Source: Actinomadura graeca (GTDB lineage Bacteria; Actinomycetota; Actinomycetes; Streptosporangiales; Streptosporangiaceae). From it: DNA of 64,000 nucleotides. Below the pieces are notes generated by a model. It did not search any database, had not been told where the DNA came from, and worked only from the letters and a program-made list of their open reading frames with translations. Below, in pieces: positions 50,898-59,740 of the stretch. The stretch's first letter is position 1. Every line of letters begins with the position of its first letter. The translations under genes were made by a program, and so were the position numbers. The DNA lies in assembly GCF_019175365.1 (NCBI RefSeq), contig NZ_CP059572.1, forward strand, positions 5,270,001 to 5,334,000, read 5' to 3'.

Positions 50898-52295
50898 ATG
50901 CCCTCATCGGGCCGTTCGTCCCGGCGCGTCCGGGAACGTTCTCATCATGCCTCCGCCGCCCCCCGCCGCATCCGGCTGATCATGCTCGGCGTCCTGCTGG
51001 CCGGGTCCCTCGGCGCCTGCACGGGCGGTGGCGACGGGCGGCCGCCGCAGCTCGGCGCGGTCGCCAGATCCGACGTGTCCGAGGTGGTCGAGGCCCCCGG
51101 CACGGTGTCGGCGCGGGCCACGGCCGTGCTCCGCGCGCCCGCCGACGGGACGGTCGAGCGCCTCTACGTCGCCGACGGCGACAAGGTCCGCGCCGGCGAC
51201 GTCCTCGCCAGGATCCTGTCGCCGGACGCCGAGGAGCGCCTGGCACGGGCGCGCGAGGCGGACCGGGCGGCGTCGGGCGGCGTGTCCGTGCCCGCGGGCG
51301 CCGACCTCGCCGCCCTCCAGCACCGGACGGACGAGGCGGCGCGGGAGGGGTTCGCCGAGGCGCGCGAGGCCGCGCAGGGCATCCCCGACCCGGAGCAGCG
51401 GGCGCTCGTCCTCACGGCGATCACGCGCGCCGAGACCGGGTACCGCACCGCGGCGGATGCCGCGCGGACCGCCGTGGCCAGGCTGAACGCCGGGCTCGGC
51501 GGCCTCGGCGCGACGGTGTCCTCGATCACCGCGGCGCAGCGGGTGCAGACGCGGGCGGCGGTCGGCGCGGCCGAGCGCACGATCGGCGCGCTGACGATCA
51601 AGGCGCCGTTCGGCGGCGTCGTCGGGCTCGGCGGCCCCGCCGGGGGCGCGCCAGGCCCCGGCGACCTCGCCGGGCGGCTCCCTCGCCCCCTGCGCACCGA
51701 GGACGGCCTCACGGGGCTCGGCAGCCTCGGTGTGCCCGGCGCCTCGCCCATCGCCGCGGGCGCGCCCGTCTCGGCCGGTGACGCCGTCGCCACGGTCGCC
51801 GACGTCTCGGCGCTCTTCCTCGACGCCCGCGTGGACGAGAGGGACGTGTTCGAGGTCCGCGAGGGCGTGCAGGCGGACGTGGAGCTCGACGCCGTCCCCG
51901 ACGGGACGTACACGGCCAAGGCGACCAGCGTCGGGTCGACTCCGGCGGCGGCGAGCGGCGGCGGCGTCACCTACAAGGTGACCCTCGCGCTCGGCCGCGG
52001 GACCCTGGCGGGCGGTGGAGCGGCCCCGTGGCCGAAGCCGGGCATGAGCGCGATGGTCTCCATGCGGATCCGCGACGTCCGCGACGTCCTGTCCGTCCCG
52101 GCCGCGGCGGTCGTCACCAGCGGACGGGAGTCGTTCGTCTGGGTGGAGTCCGGTGGCCGCGCCCGGCGCCGGGTGGTCGGGGTGGGCGTGCAGGGCGACG
52201 CGACCGTGGAGATCACGCGCGGCCTGAGGGAGGGCGAGCGGATCGTCGTGCGCGGCGCCGACTCCGTCCGCCCGGGGCAGGAGCTGGATCCGTGA
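50898..52295 (+). CDS. Exporter periplasmic adaptor (HlyD/MacA-like lipoprotein)
   Basis: A 465-residue adaptor with lipobox LLAGSLGAC near residue 40, so it is probably anchored by lipid on the outside of the membrane. It has a biotinyl-lipoyl half VSARATAVLRAPADGTVERL then YVADGDKVRAGDVLARIL, a helical hairpin region rich in Ala/Arg/Glu, the second lipoyl half (TIKAPFGGVVGLGG), a beta-barrel segment and a membrane-proximal domain with SVPAAAVVTSGRESFVWVE and RGLREGERIVVRGADSVRPG. The Gly/Pro-rich insertion near residues 245-290 is unusual. Its stop overlaps the ATPase start (GTGA). With the two following genes it forms a MacA-MacB-type exporter. Confidence 0.88.
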   Translation: MPSSGRSSRRVRERSHHASAAPRRIRLIMLGVLLAGSLGACTGGGDGRPPQLGAVARSDVSEVVEAPGTVSARATAVLRAPADGTVERLYVADGDKVRAGDVLARILSPDAEERLARAREADRAASGGVSVPAGADLAALQHRTDEAAREGFAEAREAAQGIPDPEQRALVLTAITRAETGYRTAADAARTAVARLNAGLGGLGATVSSITAAQRVQTRAAVGAAERTIGALTIKAPFGGVVGLGGPAGGAPGPGDLAGRLPRPLRTEDGLTGLGSLGVPGASPIAAGAPVSAGDAVATVADVSALFLDARVDERDVFEVREGVQADVELDAVPDGTYTAKATSVGSTPAAASGGGVTYKVTLALGRGTLAGGGAAPWPKPGMSAMVSMRIRDVRDVLSVPAAAVVTSGRESFVWVESGGRARRRVVGVGVQGDATVEITRGLREGERIVVRGADSVRPGQELDP

Positions 52296-53032
52296 CGTCC
52301 GGGGGCGCGGCGGGGGAGCCCGCGCTGGAGGCGGTGGCCGTCAGCCGGACGTACCGGATGGACGGTGCCGACGTCACCGCGCTGCACGCGGTGAACCTGC
52401 GCATCGACGAGGGGGAGTTCGTCGCGATCGCCGGGCCGTCCGGGTCGGGCAAGTCGACGCTCCTGCATCTGCTCGGCTGCCTGGACCATCCGACCTCCGG
52501 GTTCCTGCGCGTCTCCGGGCGGGAGGTCGCCTCGCTGAGCGAATCCGAGCTCGCCGGGCTGCGCAACGCCCGCTTCGGTTTCGTGTTCCAGTCGTTCCGG
52601 CTGCTGGAGCGGGCGAGCGCGCGCGAGAACGTGGCGCTCCCGCTCGTCTACCGCGGCGTGCCGCGGGGCGAGCGCCGCCGCCGCGCCGCCGAGGCGCTCG
52701 CCCTGGTCGGCCTCGAACACCGTCTCGGCCACCGGCCGGACCGGCTGTCCGGCGGCGAGCGGCAGCGCGTGGCCATCGCCCGCGCGCTCGTCGGCGACCC
52801 CGGTGTCGTCCTCGCCGACGAGCCGACCGGCAGCCTCGACGCCGACGCCGGGCGGCGCGTGCTGGACCTGCTCGAACGCCTCAACGCCGAACGCGGCGTC
52901 GCCGTCGTCCTGGTCACCCACGATCCCGGCGTCGCCGGCCGCGCCCGCCGCCGGGTCCGCATCCGCGACGGCCGCATCGAGCACGACGACGCCGCAGGAC
53001 GCGACGCGGGCGTGCCGCGGGAGCGGCGTTGA
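52292..53032 (+). CDS. MacB-type ABC transporter ATP-binding protein
   Basis: A 246-residue ATPase: Walker A GPSGSGKSTLLHLLG, FVFQSFRLLERASARENVAL around the Q-loop, signature LSGGERQRVAIARALV, Walker B VVLADEPTGSLD and switch histidine in VLVTHDPGVA. It belongs to the MacB/LolD group. GTG 52292 overlaps the adaptor stop, and its own stop overlaps the permease start, so the three genes are translationally coupled. In contrast to the exporter at 7924-11228, this one has an adaptor and a single-length permease. Confidence 0.93.
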   Translation: MTSGGAAGEPALEAVAVSRTYRMDGADVTALHAVNLRIDEGEFVAIAGPSGSGKSTLLHLLGCLDHPTSGFLRVSGREVASLSESELAGLRNARFGFVFQSFRLLERASARENVALPLVYRGVPRGERRRRAAEALALVGLEHRLGHRPDRLSGGERQRVAIARALVGDPGVVLADEPTGSLDADAGRRVLDLLERLNAERGVAVVLVTHDPGVAGRARRRVRIRDGRIEHDDAAGRDAGVPRERR

Positions 53033-54210
53033 GGGTCGCCGAGTCGTACCGGGAGGCGTCGGACGCGCTGCGCGCCCACCGGTTCCGCAGCGCGCTGGCG
53101 ATGCTCGGGGTGGCCGTCGGCGTCGCCGCCGTGGTCGTCCTCGTCGCGGTCGGCGCCGGTGCCCGCGACCTCGTCCGGTCCGCGATCGAGGGCCTCGGCT
53201 CCAACGTCATCGTCGTCGCGCCCGGAGGGCCCGCTCCCGGGCCCGCGCCGGTGGCCGGGCGGATGCGGCTGGAGGACGCCCGCTACCTCGGCCAGGTGAC
53301 CGGGGACGAGAGCGCCGTCGCGGCCGCGCTCGGCTCCGGCGGGGAGGTCCGGGCGGGCCGCGGGTCGATGCCCGTGATGGTCGTGGGCGCGGACGAGAAC
53401 CTCCGCGGCGTCCTCGGCCGTCCGCTGCGCCAGGGCCGCTACCTCACCCGCGCCGACGTGGACGGGCGCGGCCGCGTGGTGGTCCTCGGCTCCGGCGCCG
53501 CGCGGCGGCTGTTCGGCGACGCGGACCCCGTCGGGCGGCAGGTGTCGGTCGCGGGCCGCTCCCGGTTCCGCGTGGTCGGCGTGCTGGCGGAGGTCGGACG
53601 GGGCTTCGGCGGGGCCCGGGACGCCGAGGCCCACATCCCGATCACCACGGCGCAGCGCATGTTCGGCGTGACCCGCGTCGACTACATCGCCGTCCGGGCC
53701 CCGGCGAAGGGCGACGTCCCGCGCCTGCGGGCCGAGGTCGTGGACGCGTTGCAGAGCAAGTACCGGGGCGAGAGCTTCTCGGCGGTCACCCGGACACAGC
53801 TCCTCGGCACCGTCGGGAGGCTCCTCGGCGCGCTCACCGGCGTCCTCGCCGCCATCGCGGCGGTCTCGCTGCTCGCCGGGGGCGCCGGGGTCTCCGGCAT
53901 CATGTTCGCGGGCGTCAGGGAGCGGACCGGGGAGATCGGCCTGCGCAAGGCGCTCGGCGCGCGGCGGCGCGACATCCTCGCGCAGTTCCTCGCCGAGGCC
54001 GTGCTGCTGACCTCCTTCGGCGGCGCCGCGGGCGTCCTGCTCGGCGTCGGCGCCGCGCTCGCCGTCGGCGTCCTGACGCCCGTCCCGGTGGCCGTCGCCT
54101 GGTGGTCCCCGGCGCTCGCCTTCGCCGTCTCCGCCGCGGTCGGTGTCGTCTCCGGCGTCGTCCCCGCCCGCCGGGCCGCCCGGCTCGACCCGGTCGCCGC
54201 GCTGCGCTGA
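53029..54210 (+). CDS. MacB/FtsX-family ABC transporter permease
   Basis: A 393-residue single-length permease with four transmembrane segments: the first near residues 20-45 (FRSALAMLGVAVGVAAVVVL), a MacB periplasmic core domain of about 200 residues, and a C-terminal bundle of three (VLAAIAAVSLLAGGAGVSGI, VLLTSFGGAAGVLLGVGAAL and LAFAVSAAVGVVSGVVPARR). The cytosolic loop ERTGEIGLRKALGARRRDIL is the FtsX coupling motif. The start is TTG at 53029, overlapping the ATPase stop (TTGA); no other start fits the conserved N-terminus. It would work as a dimer with the ATPase and the adaptor. Confidence 0.92.
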   Translation: MRVAESYREASDALRAHRFRSALAMLGVAVGVAAVVVLVAVGAGARDLVRSAIEGLGSNVIVVAPGGPAPGPAPVAGRMRLEDARYLGQVTGDESAVAAALGSGGEVRAGRGSMPVMVVGADENLRGVLGRPLRQGRYLTRADVDGRGRVVVLGSGAARRLFGDADPVGRQVSVAGRSRFRVVGVLAEVGRGFGGARDAEAHIPITTAQRMFGVTRVDYIAVRAPAKGDVPRLRAEVVDALQSKYRGESFSAVTRTQLLGTVGRLLGALTGVLAAIAAVSLLAGGAGVSGIMFAGVRERTGEIGLRKALGARRRDILAQFLAEAVLLTSFGGAAGVLLGVGAALAVGVLTPVPVAVAWWSPALAFAVSAAVGVVSGVVPARRAARLDPVAALR

Positions 54211-54243
54211 CCTCGGCCTGCTCCGGCCCGCAGCCCAGGCCCT

Positions 54244-55269
54244 CTAGGCGACCGCCTCCGGTCCTTCCGTGGCGGAGCGGACGAAGCGGGCCGCCTCCCG
54301 CATCGCGGCGCCCGCCTCGGGCAGCACCCGGTTCAGGATCTGGAACACGTGCATCTGCCCCTGCCACACCTGGAGCTCACAGGAGGCGCCCGCGCGGTCC
54401 AGCGCGTCCGCGAGCGCCTCGGCCTCGGGACGCAGCACCTCCGCGCCGCCCACCTGGATCAGGACGGGCGGCGCGTCGTCCCACGCGCACGTCAGCAGCG
54501 CCAGCCGGGGGTCGCCGAACCCGTCCGGGCCGACCACGAGGCGCGCGATCCGCCGTGCCGAGCGGGCGCTGATGTAGGGGTCGCGGGCGCCGTTCTGCGC
54601 CCGGATGGAGAGTTCACAGGTCAGGTCGACCCAGGGGGAGAACAGCACGATCCCGGCGGGAGGCGGCAGCCCCGTCCGGCAGATCTCGGCGGCCAGCGCG
54701 GCGGCGAGGTGCCCGCCCGACGAGTCGCCCGCGAGGACGATCCCGGACGCGGGGACCCCGCGCGCCAGCAGCCACCGGTACGCCGCCACCGCGTCCTCCA
54801 GCGGCGCGGGGAACGGGTGCTCGGGCGCCAGCCGGTAGCGCGGGACGAGGACGGGCAGTCCCGTGTCGACCGCCAGCCGCGAGGTGATCGGCCGGTGGGT
54901 GCGCGGCGAGCAGACGACGTAACCGCCGCCGTGCAGGTAGAGGATCGTGCCGTCCGCGTTCCCGCCCTCGCGCGGGACGACCCACTCGCCCCTGACCGGC
55001 TCACCGCGTCCGGTCCCGGTCCGGGGGCCGCTCAGCGGTGTGACGCGGACGCGCGAGGTGTGCCGCATCAGCAGGGACGCGGCGTCGACCGTCGAACGGG
55101 CCGTGCGGATGCCGCCCGCGCCCCCGGGGACGCGGTGGACGAACGGCCGGGCACCGAGCCGGATCATCCCGCTGAGCGCCCGGCTGCGGACGCTCGGCCC
55201 GGCGGCCCGCGGCCCGGTCGTACGCGGTCCGGTCGTACGCGGCGAGGGGGTCACCTCGGCAGGATCCAT
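54244..55269 (-). CDS. HSL-family alpha/beta hydrolase (esterase/lipase)
   Basis: A 341-residue esterase of the hormone-sensitive lipase family. Oxyanion motif HGGGYVVCSPRTHR, nucleophile GDSSGGHLAAALA, acid Asp in the DDAPPVLIQVGGAEVLRPEA region and catalytic His in VWQGQMHVFQ are all visible. The N-terminal extension has a short direct repeat (RTTGPRTTGPRAAG). ATG 55269 follows GATGAGGTGCGG; GTG 55275 two codons upstream is an alternative. Likely substrate is a short-chain ester. The 3' end converges on the exporter permease with 33 bases between. Confidence 0.87.
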   Translation of the reverse strand: MDPAEVTPSPRTTGPRTTGPRAAGPSVRSRALSGMIRLGARPFVHRVPGGAGGIRTARSTVDAASLLMRHTSRVRVTPLSGPRTGTGRGEPVRGEWVVPREGGNADGTILYLHGGGYVVCSPRTHRPITSRLAVDTGLPVLVPRYRLAPEHPFPAPLEDAVAAYRWLLARGVPASGIVLAGDSSGGHLAAALAAEICRTGLPPPAGIVLFSPWVDLTCELSIRAQNGARDPYISARSARRIARLVVGPDGFGDPRLALLTCAWDDAPPVLIQVGGAEVLRPEAEALADALDRAGASCELQVWQGQMHVFQILNRVLPEAGAAMREAARFVRSATEGPEAVA

Positions 55270-55424
55270 CCGCACCTCATCCGCTGTTTCGCGTGTGTTA
55301 CGGATATGCCCATAAATGCCCGGTAACGCACCTCGGGCCGTCCCGGTCCCGGACCGTCCCGCCCCCGGCCGATCGCCCGGAACGTGTGATCCGCGCCACG
55401 GCGCCCGCGCGATACCGTGAGGTC

Positions 55425-56648
55425 ATGACCAGCCCCGCCGCGTCCGCCCCCTCCGAACCGGCGGGGTGCGGGCTGAGGATCCTCTGGGACGACCGGCTCG
55501 TGTCCTACGACTTCGGGCCCGGTCACCCGATGAACCCCGTCCGGGTCGAGCTGACGATGGCGCTGGCGCGCGGGCTGGGCGTGCACGACCGGCCGAACGT
55601 CCGCGTCACCGGGTTCGGCGCGGCCGGCGACAAGCTGCTCGGGCTCGTCCACGAGGAGTCCTACATCGCCGCGGTCAGGCACGCCGGCGAGACCGGGCTG
55701 CCCGACGAGCGGCACGGGCTCGGCACGCCCGACAACCCCGTCTTCCTCGGCATGCACGACGCGTCCGCGCTGGTGGCGGGCGCCTCCGTGGCGGCGGCCG
55801 AGGCGGTGTGGACGGGCGGTGCCGAGCACGCCGCGAACATCTCCGGCGGGCTGCACCACGCGCTGAGCGGCGCCGCGAGCGGCTTCTGCGTCTACAACGA
55901 CCCGGCCATCGCCATCGCGTGGCTGCTGGAGAACGGCGCCGAGCGCGTCGCCTACGTCGACGTCGACGTCCACCACGGCGACGGCGTCCAAGCCGCCTTC
56001 TACGACGACCCGCGCGTGCTGACGATCAGCCTGCACGAGACCCCGCGGACGCTGTTCCCCGGCACCGGCTTCCCGAACGAGACCGGCGGTGTGGACGCGC
56101 CGGGCACGTCGGTGAACGTGGCGCTGCCGCCCGGCACCGGGGACGCGCCGTGGCTACGCGCGTTCGAGGCGATCGTCCCGCCGCTGCTGCGCCGGTTCCG
56201 CCCGCGGGTCCTCGTCACCCAGCACGGCGCGGACGGCCACGCGCTCGACCCGCTCGCGCACCTGACCCTCAGCGTGGACGGGCAGCGCACCGCCTACGCG
56301 GCGCTGCACCGGCTCGCGCACGAGACCGCCGGCGGCCGCTGGGTCATCACCGGCGGCGGCGGATACGAACTGGTCCAGGTCGTCCCGCGCGCGTGGACGC
56401 ACCTGCTGGCCGAGGCGTCGGGCGCGCCGATCCCGCCCGAGACCCCGACGCCGGAGGAATGGCGCGAGTTCGTCCGGCTGCGGGCCGACGAGATCGCCCC
56501 CCGGCGGATGACGGACGGAACGAGCACGGTGGAGGTGCCCAGGTGGGGGAACGGCTACGACCCGGCGAGCCCGGTCGACCAGGCGGTGCTGGCGACGCGG
56601 CGGGCGGTGTTCCCCGAGCACGGCCTCGACCCGATGACGGACGAGTGA
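55425..56648 (+). CDS. acuC: Acetoin utilization protein AcuC (histone deacetylase family)
   Basis: A 407-residue zinc deacetylase. It has the class I HDAC landmarks: GPGHPMNPVRVELTMAL near the N-terminus, GGLHHALSGAASGFCVYND with the charge-relay histidines, the zinc site YVDVDVHHGDGVQ, SLHETPRTLFPGTG, QHGADGHALDPLAHL and ITGGGGYELVQVVPRAW. Bacterial AcuC acts on acetylated proteins such as acetyl-CoA synthetase. ATG 55425 follows a TACCGT box with six bases between, suggesting a leaderless message; the in-frame extension to 55293 has no start signal. The stop overlaps the phosphatase gene start (GTGA). Confidence 0.9.
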   Translation: MTSPAASAPSEPAGCGLRILWDDRLVSYDFGPGHPMNPVRVELTMALARGLGVHDRPNVRVTGFGAAGDKLLGLVHEESYIAAVRHAGETGLPDERHGLGTPDNPVFLGMHDASALVAGASVAAAEAVWTGGAEHAANISGGLHHALSGAASGFCVYNDPAIAIAWLLENGAERVAYVDVDVHHGDGVQAAFYDDPRVLTISLHETPRTLFPGTGFPNETGGVDAPGTSVNVALPPGTGDAPWLRAFEAIVPPLLRRFRPRVLVTQHGADGHALDPLAHLTLSVDGQRTAYAALHRLAHETAGGRWVITGGGGYELVQVVPRAWTHLLAEASGAPIPPETPTPEEWREFVRLRADEIAPRRMTDGTSTVEVPRWGNGYDPASPVDQAVLATRRAVFPEHGLDPMTDE

Positions 56649-57547
56649 CGGCCGCCCCCGGACGGGACGCGCTGCGCGCCCATCTCGTCGAGACGAGGAT
56701 CGCGGGCGACGTGGCGACCCCGCGCCAGAACAACCTGCTGCACTACCGGCGGCTCGTGGCCGGCGACCCGTACTACCGGCTCGGGCTGGAGCTCAAGCCG
56801 TCGTGGACGGAGCAGGGCGTCCTGGAGACGATGGTCGAGCGCTGCGGCGTCGATCCCGACCCCGCGCACCTGTACGGCGACGACACCATCGACCCCGACA
56901 TCACCCTCGACACGCTGGAGGCGATGGGCGACCGCATCGGGCTCGCCGCCCGCCGCCGCGAGACCGTGGTGATCGCCACCGGCCATCCGGCGACCCTGAC
57001 ACCCGTCTACCAGGCCGTCGCGGCCGTCCTGGCGGACGCCGGTTGCCGGATCCTGACGCCCGCCGCGGGCTGGACCTACGAGGTCGGCACCGGCTGGGGC
57101 GGTGTGGAGACGCGCCGCCTCGTCTACGCCGAGGGCGGCGTGGCGATGCTGGAGGGCGACGACGGCCGCACCCACCACACGCACGACCCGCACCCCATGG
57201 AGGCGATGCTCCGCGAGCTCGCCGCGGCGGCCGCGGAGGCATCCTCCGGCCCCGGGGAAGGCGCCCCGGCGGGGTCCGCCGCTACCGGTTCGGGTGATCT
57301 GGCGGGAAGAGAACCGAATGTTTGGCCGGATCTGGCCATCGCCGACCATGGCTGGGCGGGCGCGGCCGGGCAGGCGGGCATCGACACCGTCGGGTTCGCT
57401 GACTGTAACGATCCGGCGCTGTTCGTCGGGGCCGCGGAAGGCAAGATCAACGTGGTCGTCCCGCTCGACGACGGTGTATCCCCGCACCATTACGCGCCAA
57501 TGACCGCCTATCTCCTGGGAAGGGCCGGGCTCTCCGTATCCGGCTGA
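56645..57547 (+). CDS. Phosphatase-domain protein (PF15698-type)
   Basis: A 300-residue protein matching the actinobacterial family named Phosphatase. Recognisable blocks: LRAHLVETRIAGDVATPRQN then NLLHYRRLVAGDPYYRLGLE, VLETMVERCGVDPD, DTIDPDITLDTLEAMGDRIG, VVIATGHPATLTPVYQAVA, LAIADHGWAGAAGQAGIDTV, GFADCNDPALFVGAAEGKIN and a C-terminal HHYAPMTAYLLGRAGL. The Asp, His and Gly residues of IADHGWAG and FADCNDP are candidates for catalysis. The in vivo substrate is not known. GTG 56645 overlaps the acuC stop, so both are expressed together. A less conserved Ala/Ser/Gly-rich insertion lies near residues 200-225. Confidence 0.83.
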   Translation: MTAAPGRDALRAHLVETRIAGDVATPRQNNLLHYRRLVAGDPYYRLGLELKPSWTEQGVLETMVERCGVDPDPAHLYGDDTIDPDITLDTLEAMGDRIGLAARRRETVVIATGHPATLTPVYQAVAAVLADAGCRILTPAAGWTYEVGTGWGGVETRRLVYAEGGVAMLEGDDGRTHHTHDPHPMEAMLRELAAAAAEASSGPGEGAPAGSAATGSGDLAGREPNVWPDLAIADHGWAGAAGQAGIDTVGFADCNDPALFVGAAEGKINVVVPLDDGVSPHHYAPMTAYLLGRAGLSVSG

Positions 57548-57786
57548 CCACGCTCACCTGGCGGATAGGCCCGCGCATCTGTCACTCCGTGTGACGCAAC
57601 GGCCGTAGCGGGGCGTCTGCGTCCGCGCGAAGCCACCGAATGCGCCTGAGTCGCAGGTCATCGCCTGGTTTCGGTTGACAACCGATCGCCGGGCGACTCC
57701 CTGTGCCGTCACCTCACCCTCCGTGCGGACAGTGCCCTGTGGCCGCCCGGTCAGGTCGGGATACGGAAATGGGTGGAACTCCCCTC

Positions 57787-57814
57787 TTGCGACTGCCGAT
57801 ACGCGATTTACGCT
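57787..57814 (+). promoter_or_regulatory. Promoter of the small HTH gene
   Basis: TTGCGA at 57787-57792, a 16-base spacer and TACGCT at 57809-57814 give a plausible promoter about 73 bases before the HTH gene. The remainder of the 339-base gap 57548-57886 has no gene. Confidence 0.5.
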
Positions 57815-57886
57815 GGAGGAAGTACACGTGCGTGATCAAAGTCACCCAAAGGGCCGGTGCGCGGCACGTGTGGAAGAGGGCGTCCG

Positions 57887-58090
57887 ATGAGCTCAGGCGA
57901 GCGACCTCTGAGTGAGGTCAGGTTCCTGACCGTCGCCGAAGTGGCGTCGGTGATGCGGGTGTCCAAGATGACCGTCTATCGCCTCGTCCACTCCGGCGAG
58001 CTGCCCGCGATCCGCGTGGGCCGTTCGTTCAGGGTTCCCGAGCAGGCCGTTCACGACTACCTGCGCGACGCGTACATCGAAGCCGGATAA
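57887..58090 (+). CDS. Excisionase-type HTH DNA-binding protein
   Basis: A 67-residue winged HTH of the excisionase/MerR-like type: VRFLTVAEVASVMRVSKMTV followed by YRLVHSGELPAIRVGRSFRV and PEQAVHDYLRDAYIEAG. ATG 57887 is preceded by GAAGAGGGCG. By sequence and position, next to the bS22 and epimerase genes, it corresponds to Rv0500A of M. tuberculosis. It is a single small DNA-binding domain, likely a conserved developmental or housekeeping regulator, not a phage excisionase, since no integrase is near. Related in fold to BldC but with a different sequence. Confidence 0.85.
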   Translation: MSSGERPLSEVRFLTVAEVASVMRVSKMTVYRLVHSGELPAIRVGRSFRVPEQAVHDYLRDAYIEAG

Positions 58091-58511
58091 GGGATAGGGG
58101 CGGGGGACGAGAGACCTCCCCGCCGCGACCTCCACACCCGGCCGTGCAGGGGGCACCGGGACGGACCGCGAGGGACGGCCCGGAGCTGGGGAACAAGGAC
58201 AGGGGACCGGCCGGTGGCCGAACGGCCACCGGAGCCGGCGCCCGGGGGAACGGGGGCATCACCGATGCCCGCGGCGTCCCGGGCGCCGGGGGACGGTCAG
58301 GACACGACGCGGGACGGGCGGTGCCCGCCCCGCGCGGAACGGTGCCCGGCGCCGCGCGACGTGCGGTGCCGGCTCCCGCATGTCAGGCCACGGCCTGACC
58401 TCCGCCGGTACAGCGGTACCCTTGGGCAGCGGACCGTGCGCGCGTTCGACCGATGCTCGCCTGCGGCACGCCCGTCTCCTGCCGATCACCCGATACGCCG
58501 AGCGAGGTCAC

Positions 58512-58610
58512 GTGGGCTCTGTCATCAAGAAGCGCCGCAAGCGGATGGCGAAGAAGAAGCACCGCAAGCTGCTGAAGAAGACGCGCATCCAGCGTCGCAA
58601 CAAGAAGTAG
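58512..58610 (+). CDS. Small ribosomal subunit protein bS22 (AURKAIP1/COX24-like)
   Basis: A 32-residue, extremely basic protein, starting MGSVIKKRRKRMAKKKHRKL and ending in RIQRRNKK, with almost half its residues lysine or arginine. It matches the actinobacterial micro-protein identified in mycobacterial ribosome structures as bS22 (Rv0500B in M. tuberculosis), which also carries an AURKAIP1/COX24 domain name. GTG 58512 follows GAGCGAGGTCAC. It lies between the HTH gene and the epimerase, as in mycobacteria. Genes this small are often missed. The 421-base gap before it (58091-58511) has no gene, only G/C-rich short repeats and a TACCCT-type -10 candidate near 58418. Confidence 0.9.
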   Translation: MGSVIKKRRKRMAKKKHRKLLKKTRIQRRNKK

Positions 58611-58648
58611 ACACGCCGGCCACTCAGCCGTAAGGGGTGGGGCGCACC

Positions 58649-59740
58649 GTGTCCTCCATGCCCGCCGCCGCGGCCCGTGTCGTCCTCGTCACGGGCGTGT
58701 CCCGTTTCCTGGGGGCGCGGGTCGCGCACACCCTCCAAGCCGACCCGGGGATCGAGCGCGTCATCGGGGTGGACACCGTGCCGCCCGGAGCGCAGCCCGG
58801 GGCGTCGCCCGGAACCTCCCCCGGTCGCACCGAGTTCGTCCACGTCGACATCCGCACACCGGACATCGCGAAGATCATCGCTTCGGAGCGGGTCGACACG
58901 GTGGTGCACCTCAGCCTGGTCACCGCCCCGCCGGCGTCGCGCGCGAAGGCGAAGGAACTCAACGTCATCGGGACGATGCAGCTCCTCGCGGCCTGCCAGC
59001 GCTCGCCCGACACGCGCAAGCTCGTCGTCCGCTCCTCGGCCGCCGTCTACGGCTCCTCGCCGAGGGACCCCGCGGTGTTCACCGAGCGGGACGAGCCCGC
59101 CGAGGCGCCGGCCTCCGGGTACGCCAAGGACGCGGTCGAGGTCGAACGCTACGTCCGGGGGCTCCAGCGGCGCCGCTCCGGCCTCACGGTGTCGGTGCTG
59201 CGGTTCGCGAACCTCCTCGGGCCCGGCGTCGACTCGCCGTTCACCCGCTACCTGCGCCTGCCGGTCGTCCCGACGGTGCTGGGCTTCGACCCGCGGCTCC
59301 AGTTCCTGCACGAGGACGACGCCGTCGAGGTGCTGCGGCGCATGACCGTCGAGGACCACCCCGGCTGCTTCAACGTCGCGGGCGACGGGGTCCTGCTGCT
59401 GTCGCAGGCGCTGCGTCGCGCGGGGCGCCCGTACGTCCCCGTCCCGTCCCCGTCGATCTCGGTCCTCGGCGACATGGGACGGCGCTTCGCGGGTATGTCG
59501 GGGTTCTCGCCCGAGCTCCTGCGCTGGCTGACCTACGGCCGCGTCGTCGACACGTCGGCGCTCGCCCATGAGCTGGCCTGGCGTCCGAAGCACGGATCCG
59601 AGGCCGCGTTCGCCGACTTCGTCGCCGCGCAGATCTCCGGGCAGGGCTCCGGGCAGGGTTCCGCCCAGGTCCCGGGGCACGACATCGGACGCGGCGTGCT
59701 CGACCGGCTCGGCGCCGTCCTCGGCAGGGGAGGAACATGA
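58649..59740 (+). CDS. NAD-dependent epimerase/dehydratase family protein
   Basis: A 363-residue extended-SDR protein, positional counterpart of Rv0501. The dinucleotide-binding loop reads VVLVTGVSRFLGARVAHTL, which deviates from TGxxGxxG by S and R at two positions, followed by VHVDIRTPDIAKI (acidic residue for ribose) and RSSAAVYGSSP. The usual YxxxK catalytic pair is not in place: SGYAKDAVEVERYV puts lysine two residues after tyrosine. The C-terminus has a GQGSGQGSAQ repeat. This suggests a non-classical catalyst or binding protein. The start is ambiguous among GTG 58637, GTG 58649 and ATG 58658; GGGGTGGGG favours 58649. The stop overlaps the acyltransferase start. Confidence 0.85.
   Translation: MSSMPAAAARVVLVTGVSRFLGARVAHTLQADPGIERVIGVDTVPPGAQPGASPGTSPGRTEFVHVDIRTPDIAKIIASERVDTVVHLSLVTAPPASRAKAKELNVIGTMQLLAACQRSPDTRKLVVRSSAAVYGSSPRDPAVFTERDEPAEAPASGYAKDAVEVERYVRGLQRRRSGLTVSVLRFANLLGPGVDSPFTRYLRLPVVPTVLGFDPRLQFLHEDDAVEVLRRMTVEDHPGCFNVAGDGVLLLSQALRRAGRPYVPVPSPSISVLGDMGRRFAGMSGFSPELLRWLTYGRVVDTSALAHELAWRPKHGSEAAFADFVAAQISGQGSGQGSAQVPGHDIGRGVLDRLGAVLGRGGT

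Noticed and set aside
57887..58090. Assignment of the small HTH gene as bldC
   Set aside because: The fold is similar, but the residues differ from BldC and the neighbourhood (bS22, epimerase, acyltransferase) is that of Rv0500A-type proteins.
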